A stretch of 7,089 nt of DNA, taken from contig JAGVBM010000221.1 in the NCBI GenBank assembly GCA_020059765.1, positions 1 to 7,089 of the forward strand, given 5' to 3'. Positions 1-4,532 of this stretch are shown here, piece by piece (position 1 is the stretch's first letter; each line of letters starts with the position of its first letter). The position numbers and the translations under genes are program-made. The notes beneath the pieces are model-generated. The model was given only the letters and a program-made list of their open reading frames with translations, was not told the DNA's origin and did no database searches. Source of the stretch: Bacillota bacterium (GTDB lineage Bacteria; Bacillota; Bacilli; Tumebacillales; Effusibacillaceae).

Positions 1-2
1 AG

Positions 3-89
3 AATGAAAAAATATCGGAACGGGCATTGGCAGCTTTGGAACAGTTTATAGAAGACAATTCCTTGTCCGGAACGACTGGAGATGCGTGA
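3..89 (+). CDS. trmFO: 3' end of probable TrmFO (tRNA m5U54 methyltransferase), partial
   Basis: An open frame enters from the left edge and ends at TGA 87-89, encoding 28 residues (begins NEKISERALAAL, ends SGTTGDA). The NEKISERAL stretch resembles, from memory, the C-terminus of Bacillus TrmFO/Gid, the folate- and FAD-dependent enzyme that makes 5-methyluridine at position 54 of tRNA. The position supports this: in Bacillus subtilis the order is trmFO (gid), codV (xerC), clpQ, clpY. No catalytic region is in the window, so the call rests on a short tail plus gene order. The alternative is an unrelated protein that happens to end here. Confidence 0.62.
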   Translation, partial: NEKISERALAALEQFIEDNSLSGTTGDA

Positions 90-97
90 TCAGCAGC

Positions 98-111
98 GTC
101 GGTTGCCCGAC
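98..111 (+). other. Small hairpin between trmFO and xerC
   Basis: GTCGG (98-102) and CCGAC (107-111) form a perfect 5-bp stem around the tetraloop TTGC, nine bases after the upstream stop codon. There is no T-tract after it, so it is not a convincing intrinsic terminator. It overlaps the -35 of the promoter candidate at 103-131. It may be incidental. Confidence 0.3.
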
Positions 112-131
112 CATACCGGCTATGTTACGAT
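103..131 (+). promoter_or_regulatory. Weak sigma-A promoter candidate upstream of xerC
   Basis: TTGCCC (103-108, 4/6 to TTGACA) is followed by a 17-bp spacer and TACGAT (126-131, 4/6 to TATAAT). A TG at 123-124 sits in the extended -10 position. Transcription would start near 138, about 35 bases before the xerC start. The match is modest, and xerC could equally be read through from the upstream gene. Confidence 0.3.
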
Positions 132-162
132 GAACATGTATAACATTCGAAGTGTGCAGAGC

Positions 163-168
163 AGGTGA
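163..168 (+). promoter_or_regulatory. Ribosome binding site that decides the xerC start
   Basis: AGGTGA lies four bases before GTG 173, the same arrangement as AGGTGA before the fliF GTG (4523-4528). It overlaps codons that would belong to XerC if translation began at GTG 152. No comparable Shine-Dalgarno sequence precedes GTG 152 (the bases before it are AACATTCGAA), so GTG 173 is preferred. Confidence 0.6.
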
Positions 169-172
169 GAAT

Positions 173-1078
173 GTGACCCGACAAGCGATGATCGATTTGT
201 TTATTGAATATTTGCGCGTTGAAAAAAACGCGTCGGTTCATACAATTACTGCGTATCAGAACGACCTTGCCCAATTTGACGCTTATTTGACAAAAGAAGG
301 GATCGAGACGTTCGAAGCCGTGACGCATGTCATGATTCGGACGTTTTTGTCCCGTTTGCACAAAGCGAATGCAGCCCGCCGGACCCTCAGTCGAAAAGTG
401 TCCTGTCTTCGCTCGTTTTATGACTTTTTGATGCGGGAAGCACTGGTCGAAGACAATCCGGCAAAATCGGTATCGACACCGAAGCTGGAAAAAAAGGTGC
501 CCCGTTTTCTCTATATCGAGGAAGTGAAACAATTTCTCGAGGCGCCTTCTGTGGGAGATCCGTTGGGAATCCGCGACCGCGCGCTGCTCGAACTGTTGTA
601 CGCAACCGGTGTCCGGGTCAGTGAATGCATGGGGCTGAAACTGGAAGATCTCGACCTCGACACGGGAATGGCGCGTGTGTTCGGAAAAGGGGCAAAAGAA
701 CGAATTGTACTGCTCGGACAAAAAGCTTGTGATGCGATTCTCCGATACCTTGATCATGCAAGACCTAAGCTGCTGCAGGAACGAAAAGCAGTTGGGGAAG
801 AACGGGCGCTGTTTCTGAATTACCGCGGCGAACCCCTGTCTGTTCGCTCCGTCCGGCGAATGGTTGACAAATACATGCTGCAGGTGGCGGGACAATTGTC
901 GATCTCACCGCACGTGCTGCGGCACACTTTCGCCACCCACATGCTCGACGAAGGCGCTGATTTGCGGGTCGTCCAAGAACTGTTGGGCCACGTCAGTCTT
1001 TCCAGCACTCAAATTTACACACATGCGACTAAAGAGAAACTGTTACGCGTATATATGAATGCACACCCGCGTGCGTGA
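173..1078 (+). CDS. xerC: Tyrosine recombinase XerC (CodV)
   Basis: Site-specific tyrosine recombinase that, with XerD, resolves chromosome dimers at dif during cell division. From GTG 173 it has 301 residues, the normal length for the family. The SAM-like N-terminal core-binding domain covers about residues 5-88 and the catalytic domain about 105-295. All catalytic residues are visible: Arg148 (ATGVRVSE), Lys172 (FGKGAKER), His247 and Arg250 (HVLRHTFATH), His273 (LLGHVSLSS) and nucleophile Tyr282 (TQIYTH). The protein ends YMNAHPRA, much like CodV. The frame is open from GTG 152, but GTG 173 has the ribosome site and gives an N-terminus (VTRQAMIDLFIEYL) of the same length as CodV. It heads a tight unit with hslV and hslU, the codV-clpQ-clpY arrangement of Bacillus. 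XerC rather than XerD is inferred from this context. Confidence 0.95.
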   Translation: MTRQAMIDLFIEYLRVEKNASVHTITAYQNDLAQFDAYLTKEGIETFEAVTHVMIRTFLSRLHKANAARRTLSRKVSCLRSFYDFLMREALVEDNPAKSVSTPKLEKKVPRFLYIEEVKQFLEAPSVGDPLGIRDRALLELLYATGVRVSECMGLKLEDLDLDTGMARVFGKGAKERIVLLGQKACDAILRYLDHARPKLLQERKAVGEERALFLNYRGEPLSVRSVRRMVDKYMLQVAGQLSISPHVLRHTFATHMLDEGADLRVVQELLGHVSLSSTQIYTHATKEKLLRVYMNAHPRA

Positions 1079-1086
1079 GGAGGGAT

Positions 1087-1112
1087 TCGCATGCAAAACG
1101 GATTTCATGCGA
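1087..1112 (+). other. Inverted repeat enclosing the hslV start codon
   Basis: TCGCATG (1087-1093) and CATGCGA (1106-1112) are perfect 7-bp complements separated by 12 bases. The first arm contains the hslV ATG (1091-1093). The Shine-Dalgarno sequence AGGAGG (1078-1083) stays outside the stem. In the mRNA this could partly occlude the start codon. Perfect 7-bp arms at this spacing are expected a few times by chance in 7 kb, so a function is unproven. Confidence 0.4.
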
Positions 1113-1633
1113 CAACGATTTTTGCAGTACGACATCAAGGGAAATCGGCAATGGCCGGCGATGGACAAGTTACATTCGGCAACAGCATGATTATGAAAAA
1201 CGGGGCGAAAAAAGTGCGCCGTCTCTACAAAGGGGAAGTAGTGGCCGGATTTGCCGGTTCGGTCGCGGACGCTTTCACCCTGTATGAAAAGTTTGAAAGC
1301 AAGTTGGAAGAATTCCACGGCAATTTGCAGCGGGCAGCGGTGGAACTGGCGAAAGAATGGCGTTCCGACAAGGTGCTGCAGAAACTGGAAGCGATGTTGA
1401 TCGTGATGAACAAAGAGCATTTGCTGCTAATTTCTGGAAATGGAGAAGTGATTGAACCGGATGACGGGGTCTTGGCGATCGGATCGGGAGGATCCTATGC
1501 ACTGGCTGCGGGACGGGCGCTGGTGCGGCATTCCGGGTTGACCGCCAGGGAGATTGCCGAACAGGCTTTGCGTCTGGCTGCCGAGATCTGCGTCTTCACC
1601 AACTCGAATATTGTGGTGGAAGAAATCGAATAG
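1091..1633 (+). CDS. hslV: HslV (ClpQ) peptidase subunit of the HslVU protease
   Basis: Proteolytic subunit of the ATP-dependent cytoplasmic HslVU (ClpQY, CodWX) protease; family members form a double hexameric ring capped by HslU. At 180 residues it has the normal length. The N-terminus reads MQNGFHATTIFAV: aligned with other HslV proteins, Thr8 is the N-terminal nucleophile after removal of a seven-residue propeptide. Counting from Thr8, Asp24 and Lys40 fall at the family's Asp17 and Lys33. Other hallmarks are GDGQVTFG (23-30), AGFAGSVADAFTLYEKFE (52-69), ELAKEWRSDK (85-94) and AIGSGGSYALAAGRAL (129-144). The start is ATG 1091 with AGGAGG at 1078-1083, seven bases upstream and overlapping the xerC stop. 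It lies 12 bp after xerC and 11 bp before its partner hslU, so cotranscription is likely. Unlike B. subtilis CodW, residue 2 is Gln and not Ser. Confidence 0.97.
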   Translation: MQNGFHATTIFAVRHQGKSAMAGDGQVTFGNSMIMKNGAKKVRRLYKGEVVAGFAGSVADAFTLYEKFESKLEEFHGNLQRAAVELAKEWRSDKVLQKLEAMLIVMNKEHLLLISGNGEVIEPDDGVLAIGSGGSYALAAGRALVRHSGLTAREIAEQALRLAAEICVFTNSNIVVEEIE

Positions 1634-1644
1634 GGGGCGTTCGC

Positions 1645-3033
1645 ATGAAAAGGAACCTGACGCCGAAACAAATCGTGGCCGAACTTGATCGGTATATTGT
1701 CGGTCAAAAACAGGCGAAAAAAATGGTTGCCGTCGCCTTGCGCAACCGGTACCGCAGAAGTTTGCTGCCGGAAGAGCTGCGGGATGAAGTGACGCCCAAG
1801 AACATCCTGATGATTGGTCCCACGGGTGTCGGGAAAACAGAAATTGCCAGACGTTTGGCGAAATTGGTGGGTGCCCCCTTTGTAAAGGTGGAAGCAACCA
1901 AATTTACTGAAGTGGGTTACGTCGGCAGGGATGTGGAGGCGATGGTTCGCGACCTGGTGGAAACGGCGATTCGCATCGTGAAGGAAGAAAGTATGGCGCA
2001 GGTGGAGGATCGCGCACGCAAAATGGCGGAGGAGCGCCTCATACATATTTTGGTGCCGGATCCGAGCAAAGAAAACAAATTCAAAAATCCCTTCGAAATG
2101 CTGTTTCAGGGAGGCAATCCGCAACAGCAGCAGGAAACGGCAGGGGAACCGGAACACGTCAAAGCTCGCCGCAAAGACATTCGGTTGGCCCTGGCCAACG
2201 GGGAACTGGAAGAAACGATTGTGGAAGTCGACGTAGAAGACCAATCCCCGGCCATGTTTGATTTGCTCGGCGGCGGCAATCAGGAAATGGGTCTCAACAT
2301 GCAGGAAATGTTGGGCAACTTAATGCCGAAACGCCGCAAAAAGAGAAAATTGCCAGTCAAAGATGCCCGCAAGATTTTAGTCCAGGAAGAAGCTCAAAAA
2401 CTGATCGACATGGACGAGGTCACGCAGGAGGCAATTACCCGCGCCGAACAATCAGGGATTATTTTTATTGACGAAATCGATAAAATTGCCGGCAAGGACC
2501 ATCGCGGCCCGGATGTATCGCGGGAAGGCGTGCAGCGGGACATCTTGCCGATCGTCGAAGGCTCGACCGTCATCACCAAATACGGACCGGTCAAAACGGA
2601 TCACGTGTTGTTTATCGGGGCTGGGGCGTTCCATATTTCAAAACCGTCCGACCTGATTCCGGAATTGCAGGGGCGGTTTCCGATCCGTGTGGAACTGCAA
2701 AGCCTGACGGCGGAGGATTTCCAGCGGATTCTGACCGAACCGCAGAACGCTTTGACCAAACAGTATACAGCCTTGCTGCAGACAGAAGGCATCAACGTGG
2801 ATTTCACGGCGGAATCGATTCAAAAAATCGCCGAATTGGCAACCGTCGTCAATCAGCAAACAGAAAACATCGGAGCGCGCCGCTTGCATACTTTGCTGGA
2901 AAAATTGCTGGAAGACCTATCTTATGAAGCGGCTGACATCGGTCCGCAAAAAGTGACCGTCACCCCAGCATACGTGGAAGAGAAGCTGGCGGGAATTGTG
3001 AAAAATCGCGATATGAGCCAATATATTCTTTGA
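1645..3033 (+). CDS. hslU: HslU (ClpY) AAA+ ATPase subunit of the HslVU protease
   Basis: AAA+ unfoldase that threads substrates into HslV. It has 462 residues, full length. The N-terminal region (MKRNLTPKQIVAELDRYIVG) is typical. Walker A is GPTGVGKT (58-65), the substrate-gripping pore loop GYVG (91-94), Walker B IIFIDEID (272-279), the arginine-finger region LQGRFPIRVE with Arg344, and sensor 2 GARRLHT (410-416). The intermediate domain spans roughly 110-240 and includes a Gln-rich stretch (159-163) and a basic patch (229-235), where the family is variable. The C-terminus, DMSQYIL, matches the conserved tail that inserts into HslV pockets and activates it. The start is ATG 1645 with AGGGGG (1632-1637) seven bases upstream and overlapping the hslV stop. 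The gene ends the xerC-hslV-hslU unit and is followed by a strong terminator. No inactivating change is seen. Confidence 0.98.
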   Translation: MKRNLTPKQIVAELDRYIVGQKQAKKMVAVALRNRYRRSLLPEELRDEVTPKNILMIGPTGVGKTEIARRLAKLVGAPFVKVEATKFTEVGYVGRDVEAMVRDLVETAIRIVKEESMAQVEDRARKMAEERLIHILVPDPSKENKFKNPFEMLFQGGNPQQQQETAGEPEHVKARRKDIRLALANGELEETIVEVDVEDQSPAMFDLLGGGNQEMGLNMQEMLGNLMPKRRKKRKLPVKDARKILVQEEAQKLIDMDEVTQEAITRAEQSGIIFIDEIDKIAGKDHRGPDVSREGVQRDILPIVEGSTVITKYGPVKTDHVLFIGAGAFHISKPSDLIPELQGRFPIRVELQSLTAEDFQRILTEPQNALTKQYTALLQTEGINVDFTAESIQKIAELATVVNQQTENIGARRLHTLLEKLLEDLSYEAADIGPQKVTVTPAYVEEKLAGIVKNRDMSQYIL

Positions 3034-3080
3034 TGTTGCGAAACGGTCGACACCTCCCGCGTCAATTGGCTGGGGGGGTT

Positions 3081-3129
3081 AAACCTCCATCACCACTTTC
3101 ATAGTGGTTTTGGAGGTTTTATTTATTTC
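3081..3129 (+). terminator. Rho-independent terminator after hslU
   Basis: AAACCTCCA (3081-3089) pairs perfectly with TGGAGGTTT (3111-3119). After a 2x2 internal mismatch, ACCACT (3092-3097) pairs with AGTGGT (3103-3108) around the loop TTCAT. The stem runs straight into a T-rich tract (3117-3129, TTTTATTTATTTC). This is a classic intrinsic terminator and should separate the xerC-hslVU unit from the flagellar operon. The T-tract is on the + strand only, so it is not obviously bidirectional. Confidence 0.9.
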
Positions 3130-3158
3130 TACCGCCGGTCAAATGCGACAAAAGGCCC

Positions 3159-3188
3159 ATGTCAAACAAACTTCCAATCTACTATAGT
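3159..3188 (+). promoter_or_regulatory. Sigma-A promoter candidate for the flagellar operon
   Basis: TATAGT (3183-3188, 5/6 to TATAAT) follows ATGTCA (3159-3164, 4/6 to TTGACA) with an 18-bp spacer. Transcription would begin near 3195, leaving a leader of about 130 bases before flgB. The position just after the terminator makes sense for a new transcription unit. Sigma-D-like matches (TAAA-N15-GCCGATAT) in the gap are poorer. Confidence 0.4.
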
Positions 3189-3211
3189 GGTGTTGGGAAA
3201 CGATTTTCTCT

Positions 3212-3238
3212 CAAATTCGGCTTGCTGGCAAATTCTGC
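3212..3238 (+). repeat. Direct repeat CAAATTC(G/T)GC in flgB leader
   Basis: CAAATTCGGC (3212-3221) and CAAATTCTGC (3229-3238) match at 9 of 10 positions with a 17-bp offset. They lie upstream of the second repeat pair (3245-3287). They may be a paired protein-binding site or an RNA element; nothing in the sequence decides which. Confidence 0.5.
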
Positions 3239-3244
3239 GTCGAT

Positions 3245-3287
3245 TTCTGTCGAACTATGCAGGACTTTCGAGAATTCCGGCGAACTA
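3245..3287 (+). repeat. Direct repeat with Spo0A-box-like core in flgB leader
   Basis: TTCTGTCGAACTA (3245-3257) and TTCCGGCGAACTA (3275-3287) match at 11 of 13 positions with a 30-bp offset. The first copy contains TGTCGAA (3248-3254), a perfect match to the Spo0A (0A) box TGNCGAA. The second contains CGGCGAA (3278-3284), which matches except at the first base. A weaker CGTCGAT (3238-3244) lies exactly 10 bp before the perfect site. Binding by Spo0A is an inference. Confidence 0.45.
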
Positions 3288-3326
3288 GTTTGTAAAACTC
3301 TGTATTATTTTTGGAGGGATTGACCA

Positions 3327-3740
3327 GTGGATGCATTTCGTACCAAAACCATGCAAATTTTGGAACGATCTCTCGATGCTGCGAGCCTTCGGCAAAAAGT
3401 GTTGGCCAACAATATTTCCAATGTTGACACGCCGAATTTCAAACGCAGTGACCTATCGTTTGAATCCGCCCTTCAAACCTACCTGAATCAGGATACATCC
3501 TACATTCGCGGGGTTCGGACTGATCCTCGGCACATCGCAATCGGCCCGCCATCTTTCAGCGAAATCCGTCCGGAAATTATGGTCGAATCTTCTACGACTG
3601 TGAACAATAACGGGAACAACGTGGACATCGACTCGGAAATGACGCAACTGGCCGTCAATCAAATCAACTACAATGCGTTGATCCAGGATCTGAACGGTTA
3701 CCTGTCCAGACTGCGCACCGCAATTCAAGGAGGTCGTTAA
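3327..3740 (+). CDS. flgB: Flagellar basal-body rod protein FlgB
   Basis: Proximal rod subunit of the flagellar basal body, exported through the flagellar type III apparatus and assembled on FliE and the MS ring. It has 137 residues, the usual length. The rod-family signature LANNISNVDTPNFKR occupies 26-40. The Asn-rich NNNGNNVDIDSEM (93-105) precedes the C-terminal helix (about 105-133) typical of FlgB. Both termini would form the D0 coiled coil. The start is GTG 3327 with GGAGGG (3313-3318) eight bases upstream; ATG 3331 is out of frame. It is the first gene of the flagellar operon and ends two bases before flgC, whose ribosome site lies inside its last codons. Confidence 0.96.
   Translation: MDAFRTKTMQILERSLDAASLRQKVLANNISNVDTPNFKRSDLSFESALQTYLNQDTSYIRGVRTDPRHIAIGPPSFSEIRPEIMVESSTTVNNNGNNVDIDSEMTQLAVNQINYNALIQDLNGYLSRLRTAIQGGR
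3727..3734 (+). promoter_or_regulatory. Ribosome binding site supporting the flgC TTG start
   Basis: AAGGAGGT, a near-perfect Shine-Dalgarno sequence, lies inside the 3' end of flgB, eight bases before TTG 3743. The next possible in-frame start, TTG 3749, would lose the first two residues of the conserved N-terminus (MGLFDS), so TTG 3743 is favoured. Confidence 0.75.
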
Positions 3741-3742
3741 CC

Positions 3743-4207
3743 TTGGGGTTGTTCGACAGTATCAACATTAGCGCATCCGGTCTGACTGCGCAGCGCCTGC
3801 GGATGGACGTGATCAGCAATAACATTGCCAATGCACAATCCACCCGTTCGGCGGAAGATCCCAATCTTCCATACCAACGGCAGCGAGCGGTGTTTGCTTC
3901 CGCACAAGCGGAGGGATCTTTTGCAGATGTTTTTCAGCAGCAGATGCAAGCTCCCGGGGGAGGGGTACGGGTGCAAGCGGTCGAAAAGGACACGGAAACC
4001 CCGTTTAAGCTTGTTTATGATCCGTCCCATCCTGATGCGGTCAAAGATCCGAACGATCCGTTGTACGGCTATGTCCGGATGCCGAATGTGGACATCGTTT
4101 CGGAAATGGTTGACATGATTTCCGCTTCCCGCGGATACGAGGCGAATGTTACCGCCGTAAACGCCTCCAAGGGAATGGCCTTGAAAGCTCTTGAGATTGG
4201 ACGCTAG
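3743..4207 (+). CDS. flgC: Flagellar basal-body rod protein FlgC
   Basis: Second proximal rod subunit, exported and stacked with FlgB, FlgF and FlgG between MS ring and hook. It has 154 residues, near the usual length. The N-terminal D0 signature is SINISASGLTAQRLRMDVI (6-24) followed by SNNIANAQSTR. The C-terminal signature is PNVDIVSEMVDMI (114-126), then SASRGYEANVTAVNASKG and a closing MALKALEIGR. The middle holds VYDPSHPDAVKDPNDPLYGY (91-110), slightly longer here than I recall for B. subtilis FlgC. The start is the rare codon TTG, supported by AAGGAGGT at 3727-3734. It begins two bases after the flgB stop, so translational coupling is likely, and is followed 11 bp later by fliE. Confidence 0.96.
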   Translation: MGLFDSINISASGLTAQRLRMDVISNNIANAQSTRSAEDPNLPYQRQRAVFASAQAEGSFADVFQQQMQAPGGGVRVQAVEKDTETPFKLVYDPSHPDAVKDPNDPLYGYVRMPNVDIVSEMVDMISASRGYEANVTAVNASKGMALKALEIGR

Positions 4208-4218
4208 GAGGGTAACTC

Positions 4219-4512
4219 ATGATAAATCGCGTTTCCGACCTGCTGCCCGCATCCGTTCAAATGACGGGGGGGAATCAACAGGCTTCTGCCGGTGATTCTT
4301 TTGCCAAAGTATTGGGAAATGCTCTTGATAAAACGGCGAATCTGGAAATTCAATCTGCGGTGATGGGCGAGCAACTGGCAGCAGGTCAAGGTGCTGACCT
4401 GCATTCGGTGATGATTGCATCGGAAAAAGCTTCTCTTGCTGTGCAATTAACCGTTCAAGTCCGCAATAAAGCAGTAGAAGCCTATCAAGAGATCATGCGC
4501 ATGCAAATGTAA
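4219..4512 (+). CDS. fliE: Flagellar hook-basal body protein FliE
   Basis: FliE joins the MS ring to the proximal rod and is an early export substrate. It has 97 residues, normal for the family. The first 25 or so residues are variable; then comes the helical region SFAKVLGNALDKT (27-39). The conserved C-terminal half reads ADLHSVMIASEKASLAVQL (59-77), then TVQVRNKAVEAYQEIMRMQM to the end, which is diagnostic. The start is ATG 4219 with AGGAGG (4206-4211) seven bases upstream and overlapping the flgC stop. It lies between flgC and fliF exactly as in Bacillus. The coding sequence contains a perfect 8-bp inverted repeat (4381-4402), described separately. Confidence 0.95.
   Translation: MINRVSDLLPASVQMTGGNQQASAGDSFAKVLGNALDKTANLEIQSAVMGEQLAAGQGADLHSVMIASEKASLAVQLTVQVRNKAVEAYQEIMRMQM
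4381..4402 (+). other. Intragenic inverted repeat in fliE
   Basis: GCAGGTCA (4381-4388) and TGACCTGC (4395-4402) are perfect 8-bp complements around a 6-base loop, giving a strong potential mRNA hairpin inside fliE. There is no T-tract. About one such repeat would be expected by chance in 7 kb, so it may have no role. Confidence 0.4.
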
Positions 4513-4532
4513 GGACAATATGAGGTGACAAC

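Larger units (their letters stand above)
3034..3326 (+). promoter_or_regulatory. Intergenic region hslU-flgB (terminator, promoter candidate, repeat-rich leader)
   Basis: These 293 bp are the only sizeable non-coding stretch and occupy the place where Bacillus carries codY. In order they hold: a possible stem ACCTCCC (3052-3058) with GGGGGGT (3073-3079); an intrinsic terminator (3081-3129); a sigma-A promoter candidate (3159-3188); direct repeats (3212-3238 and 3245-3287) including a Spo0A-box-like site; and the flgB ribosome site GGAGGG (3313-3318). I see no credible short gene and no recognisable codY remnant. Confidence 0.6.

Noticed and set aside
152..172. Longer XerC start at GTG 152
   Set aside because: It lacks a ribosome site and adds seven residues not expected from CodV; AGGTGA at 163-168 and family length favour GTG 173.
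125..895. 256-codon open frame on the - strand opposite xerC
   Set aside because: Antisense shadow of xerC with no recognisable domain; the + strand frame has all XerC catalytic residues.
2184..2199. Palindrome GTTGGCC-CT-GGCCAAC inside hslU
   Set aside because: It is fully explained by codons for a conserved-frame segment (LALAN); repeats of this size are expected by chance in 7 kb.
1495..2244. 249-codon open frame on the - strand opposite hslV/hslU
   Set aside because: It lies entirely antisense to genes with intact, diagnostic motifs. Its composition (rich in Phe, His, Arg) is that of a mirror frame of a codon-biased gene, with no recognisable domain.
3202..3216. CodY-box-like sequence GATTTTCTCTCAAAT
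   Set aside because: About five mismatches to AATTTTCWGAAAATT, which is not distinguishable from chance in a moderately AT-rich gap.
3229..3256. Sigma-D promoter (CAAA-N16-GTCGAACT)
   Set aside because: Only about 5 of 8 bases match the -10 consensus GCCGATAT and the spacing is one base long; too weak to call.
3303..3308. TATTAT as a -10 box for flgB
   Set aside because: It would place the transcription start at or inside the flgB ribosome site (3313-3318), and no -35 is found at the right distance.
4494..4503. 10-bp palindrome CATGCGCATG at the 3' end of fliE
   Set aside because: Short, within coding sequence (MRMQ codons), with no partner or T-tract.
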